A stretch of DNA of 64,000 nt from CALMKX01 sp036274895 (lineage in GTDB: Bacteria; Acidobacteriota; Thermoanaerobaculia; Multivoradales; SZUA-115). The stretch's first letter is position 1, and each line of letters begins with the position of its first letter. Location of the stretch: contig DASUEU010000040.1 in NCBI GenBank assembly GCA_036274895.1, positions 60,035-124,034 of the forward strand, written 5' to 3'. Below are positions 28,904 to 37,192 of this stretch, piece after piece. The notes under the pieces were generated by a model. It was not told where the DNA came from and ran no database searches. It worked only from the letters and a program-made list of their open reading frames with translations. A program made the position numbers and the translations under genes.

Positions 28904-29077
28904 GTGGCCGACTACAGCTACCCGTCGGTCCTGTGGATGTACTCGCTGATGGCGCTCTTCGTCGTGGCGGCGGTGTTCTTCCTGTGGAAAGCCGTCGCCA
29001 GCGGCGCGATCGCCAAGGACGAGGAGCCGAAGTACCGCATGCTCGAGGACGAGGACAGCACGAGGAGAGAAGGATGA
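28904..29077 (+). CDS. CcoQ-like small membrane subunit
   Basis: 57 residues from a GTG at 28904 (VADYSYPSVLWMYSLMALF...), one membrane helix (about 8-28) and a charged tail ending STRREG. Size, topology and position after ccoO fit the CcoQ/FixQ stabilising subunit, though the sequence is too short for a firm family call. GTG lies 4 bp after the ccoO stop, and its stop overlaps the next start (ATGA). Confidence 0.6.
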   Translation: MADYSYPSVLWMYSLMALFVVAAVFFLWKAVASGAIAKDEEPKYRMLEDEDSTRREG

Positions 29078-29388
29078 AACCCGAGAGCCACGACGACCAA
29101 GTGCACGAGCTCGCCGGCGGCTGGATCACCGAGCGTAAGGGGATGCCCATCCCCTGGTTCTTGAAGCTGGCCTACGTCGGCTTTTCCCTGTTCGGCCTCT
29201 ACTACCTCTTCAGCTACTTCCGCGGTGAGGTCGACCACTCGACCCGGGGCGCGCTGGTGCGCACCTTCAACGAGACGGCGTCCCCGCCGGGGATGGTGTG
29301 GATCGGTGCCCTGGGCTTGATCCTGGCCATCTTCGTGGCGGGCCTGCTGTGGTTCGCCCTGGCTGCGAAGGGAGAGCAAGGCGAGTGA
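29074..29388 (+). CDS. Two-helix membrane protein, CcoP N-terminus-like
   Basis: 104 residues with helices at about 30-52 and 77-98. The segment WITERKGMPIPWFLKLAYV and the following helix recall the N-terminal anchor (FixP_N) of the dihaem subunit CcoP, but no CxxCH is present. It may be a haem-less CcoP remnant that anchors the heptahaem protein to CcoN-CcoO; this is inference. It overlaps its neighbours by 4 bp on both sides. Confidence 0.55.
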   Translation: MKPESHDDQVHELAGGWITERKGMPIPWFLKLAYVGFSLFGLYYLFSYFRGEVDHSTRGALVRTFNETASPPGMVWIGALGLILAIFVAGLLWFALAAKGEQGE

Positions 29389-31340
29389 GCGCGGCCCCCG
29401 ACCGTCCGATCTCCTCGGCCTACCGGCGGCTCCGGCTGCCGGACGAGGACCGCTACTGGGTGGAGCAGGTGAAGTGCCGGGTGGGCTGCCCGGTGTTCAC
29501 CGACGCCTGCGGCTACGTCACCGCCGTGGCCGAGGGCCGGGACGAGGAGGCCTACGCCATCGCCCGGGCCACCAACCCCTTCGTGTCGATCTGCGGTCGG
29601 ATCTGCGGCGCCCCCTGTGAACGTGCCTGCCGGCGCGGCAGCGTCGACGCCCCGGTGTCGATCCGCGCCATCAAACGCTTCGCCTGTGAGCAGTTCGGCA
29701 ACGAGACCGGCTCCATGGCGCACTACCACCGCCACGCCGACCCCCGCATGCAGCTGCCGCGCGGCAACTACAGGGAGAAGATCGCCGTGGTGGGCTCGGG
29801 AGTGGCCGGGCTGACCGTGGCCCACGACCTCGCCCGCGCCGGCTACCCGGTGACGGTCTTCGAGGCGGGTCCGGTGGCCGGCGGCATGCTCACGGTGGGC
29901 GTGCCCCTCTATCGCCTGCCCCGTGAGCTGGTGCAGGCGGAGATCGACGCCATCCTCTCCCTGGGCGTGGAGCTCCAGCTCAACGCGCCGGTCGGTGCCC
30001 CCGGCCGCACCCTGGCGGATCTCAAGGCCCAGGGCTTCGCGGTCATCTTCCTGGGGGCCGGCCTCCAGGCCAGCCGGCGGCTGGACATCCCGGGCGCCGG
30101 CCTGCCGGGGGTGATCCACGGCATCGAGTTCCTCCGTCTGGCCAACCTCGGCCAGCCGATCGAGCTGGGGCCGCGAGTGGTGGTGGTGGGCGGCGGCAAC
30201 GTCGCCTTCGACGTTGCCCGCACGGCCCTGCGCCAGAGCGCGGACCTCGATCGCGAGGAGGACGAGCTCGAGGGCTTCCGGGTCACCGCCGACGTCGCCC
30301 GCACCGCGGCCCGCCGCGCGGGAGTCAGCGAGGTCCACGTGGTCTGCCTGGAGTCGCGCGAGGAGATGCCCGCCGACGCCATCGAGATCGAGGAGGGCCT
30401 GCACGAGGGGTTGACTCTCCATCCCTCCCTCGGCCCCCGCATCATCCACGGCGACGGCCGTGTCTCCGGCATCGAGCTCGCCAGCTGCTTGTCGGTCTTC
30501 GACGCCGATCGCCGCTTCAGCCCGCAATTCGACGAGTCGATCCGCGAGACCATCGCCTGCGACACGGTGATCCTCGCCGTGGGCCAGAAGGCCGACTTCA
30601 GCTTCCTCTCTCCCGAGGACGGTATCGAGCTGACCGACCGGGGGCTGATCAAAGTCGACGCCGAGACCTTCCAGACCTCGCGGCCGGACGTCTTCGCCGG
30701 CGGCGACGTGGTGCTCGGGCCTCGCCTGTTCATCGATGCGATCGCTACCGGCCAGGTGGCCGCCCGCAGCATCCACGACTACCTGCGCCGCACCACCACG
30801 ACGGTGCAGCTCAAGGGCCGCTGGGAGCCCGCGGTCTACTCCATGGCCCGCGACTGGGAGATCCTGCGCCGGGGCCTGCCGCCGTCGCGGGCTCCCCACG
30901 CCGAGGAGCTGGCAACTGCCGGCAACCGCCAGGTGGAGGAGAACTTCCCCGAGCCCGAGGCCCGCTCGCAGGCCGCGCGCTGCCTGCGCTGCGACGTCCA
31001 GACCTGGTTCGAGGGGCACCTGTGCATCGCCTGCAACGGCTGCGTGGACGTCTGCCCGGACGACTGCCTGCACCTGGTGGGGCTGTCCCAGGTGGTGCGC
31101 GACGAACGGCTGCTGGGCCTGGCCGAGAAGACCTGGGGCATCGATCCCGCGGAGCTGACCTCTCACTCGCCCGAGGAGCTGGACGCCCTGGGGGCGGTGA
31201 TGCTCAAGGACGAGACGGCGTGCATCCGCTGCGCGATGTGCGCCACTCGCTGCCCCACCCATGCCTTCACCATGCGCCGCTTCGTCTTCCATCGCGAGCT
31301 CGAGACGGCCCCCGGCGCGCACCCTCGCCTGCGCGCTTGA
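29385..31340 (+). CDS. GltD-like FAD/NAD(P)-dependent oxidoreductase with ferredoxin domains
   Basis: 651 residues from a GTG that overlaps the previous stop. The N-terminus (about 20-80) is the cysteine-rich GltD-type [4Fe-4S] domain (KCRVGCPVF and GRICGAPCERACRRG). Then comes a two-dinucleotide-binding reductase: VVGSGVAGL at about 137 for FAD and VVVGGGNVAFD at about 266 for NAD(P), plus the GDVVLGP FAD segment. The C-terminus has two [4Fe-4S] ferredoxin motifs, CIACNGCVDVCP and CIRCAMCATRCP. Such proteins exchange electrons between NAD(P)H and iron-sulfur carriers. A role in reducing CcoG or feeding the quinone pool is possible; it is not a normal part of cbb3 operons in the classical models. 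Confidence 0.82.
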   Translation: MSAAPDRPISSAYRRLRLPDEDRYWVEQVKCRVGCPVFTDACGYVTAVAEGRDEEAYAIARATNPFVSICGRICGAPCERACRRGSVDAPVSIRAIKRFACEQFGNETGSMAHYHRHADPRMQLPRGNYREKIAVVGSGVAGLTVAHDLARAGYPVTVFEAGPVAGGMLTVGVPLYRLPRELVQAEIDAILSLGVELQLNAPVGAPGRTLADLKAQGFAVIFLGAGLQASRRLDIPGAGLPGVIHGIEFLRLANLGQPIELGPRVVVVGGGNVAFDVARTALRQSADLDREEDELEGFRVTADVARTAARRAGVSEVHVVCLESREEMPADAIEIEEGLHEGLTLHPSLGPRIIHGDGRVSGIELASCLSVFDADRRFSPQFDESIRETIACDTVILAVGQKADFSFLSPEDGIELTDRGLIKVDAETFQTSRPDVFAGGDVVLGPRLFIDAIATGQVAARSIHDYLRRTTTTVQLKGRWEPAVYSMARDWEILRRGLPPSRAPHAEELATAGNRQVEENFPEPEARSQAARCLRCDVQTWFEGHLCIACNGCVDVCPDDCLHLVGLSQVVRDERLLGLAEKTWGIDPAELTSHSPEELDALGAVMLKDETACIRCAMCATRCPTHAFTMRRFVFHRELETAPGAHPRLRA

Positions 31341-31354
31341 AGCGGACCGTCGTC

Positions 31355-32581
31355 ATGGCCACCTTCCCTCGCTGGCACGGCCACTACACCCGCCGCCGCC
31401 GCGTCATCCAGCTGGGCTTCCTGCTGGTCTTCGCCGTCCTGCCCCTGCTGGACGTGTTCCGCTTCGACCTGCCCGCCGGCAAGCTGCACCTGTTCGGGGC
31501 CGAGATCTGGCTCGACGAGTGGACCTACCTCTGGCTCGGGCTGATGTTCGCCATGTGGCTGGTGGCGGCCCTGTCGTTGCTCTTCGGCCGGGTCTACTGC
31601 GCCTACGCCTGCCCGCAGATGGTCTTCTCCGAGCTCGCCCACGACCTCGACGCCCTGGGCAAGCGGATCTTCCGGCGCGCCCCCCGCGCACGGGCCAAGC
31701 AGCTGGCGCGGGCCTTCTCCCTCGCCGCCATCGCTCTGACGGCGGTGCTCGCCTCGGTGCTCTTCATGGGCTACTTCGCCCCCTTGGGCGAGGTGCTCTA
31801 CCGCCTCGCCTCCTTCGACGTCGGGCTCTGGGTCGGCGCCGTCGGGGCCTCGCTCAGCCTGGTCGCCTTCCTGGACCTCGCCTTCCTGCGCGAGGGCTTC
31901 TGCCGCTCGGCCTGCCCCTACGGCCTGCTCCAGGGCATCCTCGAGGATGGCAAGAGCCTGCACGTCAAGTTCACCGAGGAGACCGGCCCCTGCATCGAGT
32001 GCAAGCTCTGCGCGCGGGTCTGCCCGATGGAGATCGACATCAGGAAGGGCGCCTTCCAGATCGAGTGCACCCGCTGCGGCACCTGCATCGACGCCTGCAC
32101 TCAGGTGCTCGCCCGGCAGCAGCGGCCGAGCCTGCTGGCCTTCGACCTCTCCGGCTTCTCCTGGCGGGGCTGGGACCTGAAGCGGGGCCTGGTGGCCCTG
32201 TCCACGGTCGGCTTCGCCGTCGGGTTGGCCTGGGCCGTGTCCCAAAGGGAGACCGTCTCCGTCCAGCTCGCCCCCCTGTCTTCCGACGTGGCGGTCTCCA
32301 CGGAGCTCGCCGAGTCCCGCTTCCTGCTGCGCGCCGCCAACCGCGGGCGCCAGGCGGTGCCGGTGACGGTACGCGCCGAGGGCCTGCCCCTCGACGCCCA
32401 GGTGACCGGGCTGCCCGAGGAGTTGGTACCGGCCGGCTCCGAGCAGCGTTTCACCCTGATCGTGCGCCTGCCCGAGACCGGTGAGGGCGGCCTCAAGCCC
32501 TTCACCTGGATCGTCGGCTCGCCGGTGGGCGAAGAGCGCTTCGACGCCGCGGTGCTGACCCGCGGACGGAGGAAATCGTGA
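31355..32581 (+). CDS. ccoG: cbb3 oxidase copper-assembly ferredoxin CcoG (RdxA/FixG)
   Basis: 408 residues from ATG 31355; an upstream in-frame TTG at 31337 would overlap the previous stop. Membrane helices are near 22-45, 60-80, 115-140, 150-175 and 265-285. Polyferredoxin cysteines are seen in YCAYACPQMV, CRSACPYG, CIECKLCARVCP and CTRCGTCIDACT. The periplasmic C-terminal domain (about 285-408) is an immunoglobulin-like fold, as in FixG. CcoG reduces Cu(II) for delivery to the CuB site. A FixH-position microprotein follows with a 4-bp overlap. Confidence 0.92.
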   Translation: MATFPRWHGHYTRRRRVIQLGFLLVFAVLPLLDVFRFDLPAGKLHLFGAEIWLDEWTYLWLGLMFAMWLVAALSLLFGRVYCAYACPQMVFSELAHDLDALGKRIFRRAPRARAKQLARAFSLAAIALTAVLASVLFMGYFAPLGEVLYRLASFDVGLWVGAVGASLSLVAFLDLAFLREGFCRSACPYGLLQGILEDGKSLHVKFTEETGPCIECKLCARVCPMEIDIRKGAFQIECTRCGTCIDACTQVLARQQRPSLLAFDLSGFSWRGWDLKRGLVALSTVGFAVGLAWAVSQRETVSVQLAPLSSDVAVSTELAESRFLLRAANRGRQAVPVTVRAEGLPLDAQVTGLPEELVPAGSEQRFTLIVRLPETGEGGLKPFTWIVGSPVGEERFDAAVLTRGRRKS

Positions 32582-32757
32582 CCCCGAGATCTTCTTTCTT
32601 CGCCGGCGAGGGGCAGATGCTGAAGCTCCTGCTCTGGGCCATCTCCGTGCTCTTCATCGCCATCATGGTCGTCACCTGGGTGCTCGCCGAGCGGGCGAAG
32701 CCGGTGCTGCTCGACCTCGAGACCGGCCGGCCGGTGGCCGAGCGGCCCAAGCTCTGA
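32578..32757 (+). CDS. Single-helix microprotein at the FixH position
   Basis: 59 residues from a GTG (VTPRSSFFAGEGQMLKLLLW...), one membrane helix (about 14-38), then a short periplasmic or cytoplasmic tail ending AERPKL. It starts by overlapping ccoG (GTGA) and ends 16 bp before ccoI. In many genomes fixH lies here, but FixH is about 150 residues; this may be a minimal form or an unrelated subunit. Confidence 0.6.
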   Translation: MTPRSSFFAGEGQMLKLLLWAISVLFIAIMVVTWVLAERAKPVLLDLETGRPVAERPKL

Positions 32758-32773
32758 CCCTCCCGAGACGGCG

Positions 32774-34855
32774 ATGACCGAGGCTCTGGCCAGCGCGGCA
32801 TTCCTGCCCGAGCCGCTGCCCCTGTGCGCCCACTGTGGGCTGCCGCTGGCCCGCTCCGGGCGCAGCGAGGGGCCCCTCTACTGTTGCAGCGGCTGCGCCC
32901 TAGCCCACCGCATCACCGGCGGCGAGGCCGGCCACGGCCGGGCCACCGGCCTGTTGATGGCGGTGGGGATCGGCGCCTTCCTGGCGATCAACGTCATGAT
33001 GCTGTCGCTGATCCTCTACACCGGCACCGCCGAGGCCGACCGCCTGGCCGGGGAAGCCTGGGTGCGCTGGGCCCTGCTGCTGCTGGCGACCCCGGCGGTG
33101 ATCCTGCTCGGCGGACCCTTCCTGGCCCGCGGACTCTTCCGGCTCGGGCGGCTCCGGCTCGACGCCGACGTGCTGATTGCCGTCGGCGTGCTGGCCGCCT
33201 ACGTCCACTCGGCCCGGTCGGTGATCCGCGGCGAAGGGCACCTCTACCTCGACACGGCGATGGGCATCCTGCTCTTCGTCACCCTCGGCCGCTACCTGGA
33301 AGCCTCGGCCCGGGCGCGCACCACCGACGCTCTGGCCGGCCTCGAGCGGCAGATGCCGGAGGTGGCCCGCCGGCTGGGGGCGGACGGCGCCGAAGAGGCG
33401 GTGCCGGTGGCGGCCCTCGTTGCCGGCGACCGGGTGCGGGTGCGGCCCGGAGAGCGGCTGCCGGCGGACGGCGTGGTGGCGGTGGGGGAGGCGAGTGTGT
33501 CCCAGGCGGAGATCACCGGTGAGCCTCTGCCCCTGGCCGCGGCCCCAGGCACGCGGGTGGCGGCCGGCACCCTCTGCCTGGACGGCAGCCTGGTGATCGA
33601 GGTGGAGCGCTCCGGAGGGGAGACGACCCTCGCCCGCCTGGTGCGGCTGGTCGAGCAGGCGAGGGGAGGCGGCTATCCCCTGGCCCCCCTGGTGGACCGC
33701 TTCGCGGCCGCCTTCGTGCCGGGAGTCCTGGTGCTCGCGGCCGGCACCTTCGCCTGGTGGGCCCTGGCCGCGGATACCGGCACGGCCCTGATGTGTACCC
33801 TCTCCGTGCTGCTGATCGCCTGCCCCTGCACGATCGGCATCGCGGTTCCCCTGGCGGTGACCGTGGCCTCCGGCCGGGCGGCGCGCGCCGGCGTGCTGGT
33901 GCGCTCCGGGCAGGTCTTCGAGCGGCTGGCGAAGAGCCGCCGGGTCTTCTTCGACAAGACCGGCACCCTGACCCGCGGCGAGCTGGTGCTCGAGAAGGTG
34001 GAACCGGCCCCCGGGGTGACGGCGGAGCAGCTCCTGGCCGTGGCGGCGGCGCTCGAGGAGGGCTCCGAGCACCCCATCGCCCGGGCCGTGAGGGCGGCGG
34101 CGGGCATCCCCGGGCTGCCCTGCCACGGCTTCCGCGCCCTGCCCGGGCGGGGGGTGGTGGGCATCGTCGAGATCGGGGGAGTTCGCGTGGAGGCCCGGCT
34201 GGGCACCGCCGAGCACACCGGTGCTGAGGCGCGGGGGGAGGCCCCCGCGGCGACGGTGGTGCACCTCTCGGTCGGTGGCCGGCCGTGGGGAGGGCTGGTG
34301 CTCTCGGACGAGATCCGCCCGGAGTCCGCCCCGGCCGTGGCGGCTCTGGCGAACCGCGGCCTCACCATCGAGGTGCTCTCGGGAGACCACCCCGCGGCCG
34401 TCGCCGCCCTCGGCCGGCGGCTGCCCGGGGTTCGCGCCGAAGGCGGGCTCAGCCCGGAGGCCAAGCTCGCCCGGGTGGCGGCCTCGGTGGCGGCCGGCGA
34501 GCACCCGGTGATGGTGGGCGACGGCGTCAACGACGCCCCGGCCCTGTCCGGCTCGGCGGTGGCGGTGACCCTCGAGAGCGGCACCGACCTCGCCCGTGAG
34601 GTGGCGGAGGTGACCATCCTCGGTGGCGACCTCTCGCGCCTGCCCTGGCTGGTGGACCTCGCGCGCCGGACGCTCCAGACCGCCCGGCGCAGCCTGATCT
34701 GGGCCCTGGCCTACAACGGCATCGGCCTCGCCCTGGCAGTGGCCGGCAAGCTCCACCCGGTGTTCGGGGCCGTGGCCATGGTCACTTCGAGCCTGTTGGT
34801 GGTGCTGCGCTCGCAGCGCCTCGCGCGGGTGAAGCTCCCGGGAGGTGCCTGGTGA
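32774..34855 (+). CDS. ccoI: Copper-translocating P-type ATPase for cbb3 assembly
   Basis: 693 residues. The N-terminus has a Cys motif (CAHCGLPL...CCSGCA, about 17-43) instead of an MxCxxC HMA domain, as in FixI. The CPC transport motif is IACPCTIG, the phosphorylation site DKTGTLT, the HP motif SEHPIA and the hinge VGDGVNDAPAL. About eight membrane helices are present. FixI-type pumps supply copper for cbb3 oxidase and are distinct from detoxifying CopA. The end overlaps the next gene by 4 bp. Confidence 0.93.
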   Translation: MTEALASAAFLPEPLPLCAHCGLPLARSGRSEGPLYCCSGCALAHRITGGEAGHGRATGLLMAVGIGAFLAINVMMLSLILYTGTAEADRLAGEAWVRWALLLLATPAVILLGGPFLARGLFRLGRLRLDADVLIAVGVLAAYVHSARSVIRGEGHLYLDTAMGILLFVTLGRYLEASARARTTDALAGLERQMPEVARRLGADGAEEAVPVAALVAGDRVRVRPGERLPADGVVAVGEASVSQAEITGEPLPLAAAPGTRVAAGTLCLDGSLVIEVERSGGETTLARLVRLVEQARGGGYPLAPLVDRFAAAFVPGVLVLAAGTFAWWALAADTGTALMCTLSVLLIACPCTIGIAVPLAVTVASGRAARAGVLVRSGQVFERLAKSRRVFFDKTGTLTRGELVLEKVEPAPGVTAEQLLAVAAALEEGSEHPIARAVRAAAGIPGLPCHGFRALPGRGVVGIVEIGGVRVEARLGTAEHTGAEARGEAPAATVVHLSVGGRPWGGLVLSDEIRPESAPAVAALANRGLTIEVLSGDHPAAVAALGRRLPGVRAEGGLSPEAKLARVAASVAAGEHPVMVGDGVNDAPALSGSAVAVTLESGTDLAREVAEVTILGGDLSRLPWLVDLARRTLQTARRSLIWALAYNGIGLALAVAGKLHPVFGAVAMVTSSLLVVLRSQRLARVKLPGGAW

Positions 34856-35529
34856 AGCCGGACGACTGGCTGCTCGCCGCGGGCCTCTCCGCCGCGGCCT
34901 CGATGCACTGCGTGGGCATGTGCGGCGGCTTCGTGCTCGCCCTGGCGGCGGGGGAGCGCAAGCACCGCCTGCGTCGTCTGGCGGATCAGCTTCTGCTGCA
35001 GGTGGGCAAGGGCTCCTCCTACGCCTTTCTCGGTGCCCTCGCCGGTGCCTTGGGGGCGAAGCTGGTCACCTCGCCGGCCTTCGCCTGGTCGGGGCGGGTG
35101 CTGGCGATCCTGGCGGCCGTGGCCCTGGCCTTGACCGGCTTCACCCTGCTGGGGCTGCGGCGGGGCACGGCGGGAGCCTGGAGCGCCCGGCTGGTTGCGC
35201 CCTTCCGGCGCTGGATCGGCCCCTTGCTCACCCAGGGGCCGGCGGGCGCGCCGCTGGTGGTGGGCCTCGCCATGGGCTTCCTGCCCTGCCCCCTGGTCTA
35301 CACCGGCCTCGCCGCGGCGGCGGCCACGGGCTCGGCGGGAGCCGGTGCGGCCATCCTGGGCGGGGTCGCCCTCGGCACCGTCCCCGCGTTGACCGGCGTG
35401 GCCCTGCTGGGCGTCTCCCTCCCCCAAGGCACCCGCCGCAACCTCGCCCGCGCCGGCGGCGTGCTGCTGCTGGTGATGGCTGTGGTGACGCTGATGCGGG
35501 GTCTCAGCGACCCGGCGGGGCCTCAGTGA
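34852..35529 (+). CDS. SafE/TauE-like membrane protein of the cbb3 cluster
   Basis: 225 residues from a GTG, about six membrane helices. The first helix carries M18-H-C20-x2-M23-C24 (SMHCVGMCGG), and a second, matching helix pair starts at VVGLAMGFLPCPLVYTG. This is the UreH/DsbD-like transmembrane domain often linked to cbb3 and copper genes. It may carry reducing power or copper across the membrane. It is the last gene of the run and overlaps ccoI by 4 bp and the convergent gene by 7 bp. Confidence 0.75.
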   Translation: MKPDDWLLAAGLSAAASMHCVGMCGGFVLALAAGERKHRLRRLADQLLLQVGKGSSYAFLGALAGALGAKLVTSPAFAWSGRVLAILAAVALALTGFTLLGLRRGTAGAWSARLVAPFRRWIGPLLTQGPAGAPLVVGLAMGFLPCPLVYTGLAAAAATGSAGAGAAILGGVALGTVPALTGVALLGVSLPQGTRRNLARAGGVLLLVMAVVTLMRGLSDPAGPQ

Positions 35530-35888
35530 CCAGGCAGGGGCTGGGCGGGAAGTACCCAGGGAATTTGTGCGGCAGTCTCGCGGTCGAAGTGGAGCAGTGC
35601 GCGGAGCGTTGCGAGGTGGGCCTGGGGCGCGAGCTGAGGGGTGAGGTACAGCTCGGCCACCAGGTCACGCCAGCGCAGCAGCTCGCGCAGCAGAGGAGGG
35701 TGGCGGGCGCAGGCGATCGTCAGGTCGGTGAGAGCGAGAGACCGTTCGTAGCACCGTCTGAGACCCTCGTGATCTCCCCGGGCCAGGAGCTTCGAGCCCC
35801 GGTGTAGCTCGTTGGCGATCATCAGCAGCTGCTGGGGCAAGGTGAACTCCGACCAGCGCTCGACGGTGAGGGTGGCGTGCTGGCTCAT
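35523..35888 (-). CDS. Small helical protein coupled to DUF5674
   Basis: 121 residues from ATG 35888. It is almost entirely helical, with the repeated pattern LHRGSKLLARGDHEGLRRCYERSL and LLRELLRWRDLVAELYL; no motif is recognised. It overlaps the DUF5674 gene by 4 bp (ATGA) and converges on the respiratory cluster with a 7-bp overlap. The coupling suggests the pair makes a complex. Confidence 0.6.
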   Translation of the reverse strand: MSQHATLTVERWSEFTLPQQLLMIANELHRGSKLLARGDHEGLRRCYERSLALTDLTIACARHPPLLRELLRWRDLVAELYLTPQLAPQAHLATLRALLHFDRETAAQIPWVLPAQPLPGH

Positions 35889-36271
35889 GACGGGAGCGCC
35901 TCCCCTCGGCCGAGCAGCTCGAAGGTGATCTCGCGAATTCGCGATCGGACTCCCGGGTCCAGCACTTCCATGCCTCGATTGCCCCGAGCCGGGCGGATGT
36001 TGATCAAGGACGTGTACTCGATGCACTCCTCGGGCCCACGCCCAGGGTAGTAGTTCGCACCCCACAGATCTTCCTGCTGACTCCCGGCTGCCAGCAGCAG
36101 CTGCTCGGCGTCGGCATGGAGCTGACCGCCGACGGCTGCAGCGCCCAGGCGCACGTCAACGACGTACTTCACCATGTCGTCGAAGAACAGCTGTACCAGC
36201 CGAGCCAGCTCGTCGGGAGCCATGGGACTGCGGATCAGGACAATCGGAGGCTGCGAGTCGGAGTCGAGCAT
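35885..36271 (-). CDS. DUF5674 family protein
   Basis: 128 residues. The domain is clear from MVKYVVDVRLGAAAVGG, QLHADAEQLLL, GSQQEDLWGANYYPG and SLINIRPARGNRGMEV. Its biochemical role is unknown. The highly conserved DVR, LHADAE, QEDLWG and NIRP blocks suggest a binding or catalytic site. It is followed by a coupled helical partner. Confidence 0.85.
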   Translation of the reverse strand: MLDSDSQPPIVLIRSPMAPDELARLVQLFFDDMVKYVVDVRLGAAAVGGQLHADAEQLLLAAGSQQEDLWGANYYPGRGPEECIEYTSLINIRPARGNRGMEVLDPGVRSRIREITFELLGRGEALPS

Positions 36272-36354
36272 CGCTGGCTGAAGACTACCGCGAATGCCCG
36301 CGCTGAGAACCGGCGGCGATGCTTCTCCTTCGGCCGTATCCCGGCGTTCCAGCG

Positions 36355-36425
36355 ATCACGGGAGGCTCTCCCGTCATCCCGACCGGAGCCTGCGCAGCAG
36401 GCAGAGCGGCGGGTCTCCCCTTCTC
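36355..36425. repeat. Tandem hairpins in the gap before the response-regulator gene
   Basis: ACGGGAG-GCT-CTCCCGT (36358-36374) and GCCTGC-GCA-GCAGGC (about 36389-36403) are two perfect hairpins within 50 bp, the second followed by a G-rich tail. They lie between the divergent ends of DUF5674 and the response regulator and look like a short repeat element. They may also terminate transcription from either side. Confidence 0.5.
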
Positions 36426-36468
36426 GTTCCGCGCAGTGTCGAAGTCCCGCACTGCCTCATGACCGCCC

Positions 36469-37188
36469 CTACGGCGTGAACCGATACCCCACCCCCCGCA
36501 CGCTGTGGATGTGCTGGGGGCGCCAGGAATTGGCTTCGAAGGCCCTTCTCAGGGACACGATGACGTTGTCCACCACCCTCGTGTTGGGGTGATTGGGCAG
36601 CTCCCAGACCTCGGCCAGCAGCTCGCGGCGGGTGATGACCTGGCCGGGGCGGGCGGCGAAGATCCTCATCACCGAGATCTCCTTGTTGGACAGCTCGACG
36701 ACGCCGGTGCGCGTCTTGGCCTCCCAGGTCTCGAAGTCCACCCAGTAGTCACCGAACTCGAAGCGGCTCTTGGGCGGGGCCGCGGCGTCGCTCCCCTGGG
36801 CTTGCGACCAGCCCTGGCGACGTAGCAGGCCCTCGACCCGGGCGAGCAGCTGGGCGAGGTCGAAGGGCTTGACCACGTAATCGTCGGCGCCGAGCTTCAA
36901 GCCGTGGACCACGTCATCGGGCTGAGCGCGGGCGGTGAGCATCAGGATCGGCGTCAGGTTGCTCTCCAGGCGCAGGCGCTGGCAGACCTCGAAGCCGTCC
37001 ATCCCGGGCAGGCGCACGTCGAGCAGGATCAGGTCGTAGCGGCGGGAGGTTGCGAGGGCCAGGGCCTGGTTGCCGTCCCGGGCCAGCTCCACCTCGTAGC
37101 CCTTGAGCTCGAGGTTGGTGACCAGGCCCTGGGCCAGGGCCTCCTCGTCCTCGACCACCAGGATGCGCGAGCGGGCCGGGGACGTCAT
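36469..37188 (-). CDS. OmpR/PhoB-type response regulator
   Basis: 239 residues. A receiver domain (about 8-120) with acids E13/D14, phospho-acceptor D57 in LILLDVRLPGMDG, LTARAQ and the Lys of YVVKPFD is joined by a linker to a C-terminal winged helix (about 150-238; RVVDNVIVSLRRAFE is the recognition helix). It should bind DNA when phosphorylated. The kinase gene is immediately upstream, with 4 bp between them. Confidence 0.93.
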   Translation of the reverse strand: MTSPARSRILVVEDEEALAQGLVTNLELKGYEVELARDGNQALALATSRRYDLILLDVRLPGMDGFEVCQRLRLESNLTPILMLTARAQPDDVVHGLKLGADDYVVKPFDLAQLLARVEGLLRRQGWSQAQGSDAAAPPKSRFEFGDYWVDFETWEAKTRTGVVELSNKEISVMRIFAARPGQVITRRELLAEVWELPNHPNTRVVDNVIVSLRRAFEANSWRPQHIHSVRGVGYRFTP

Positions 37189-37192
37189 GCTC

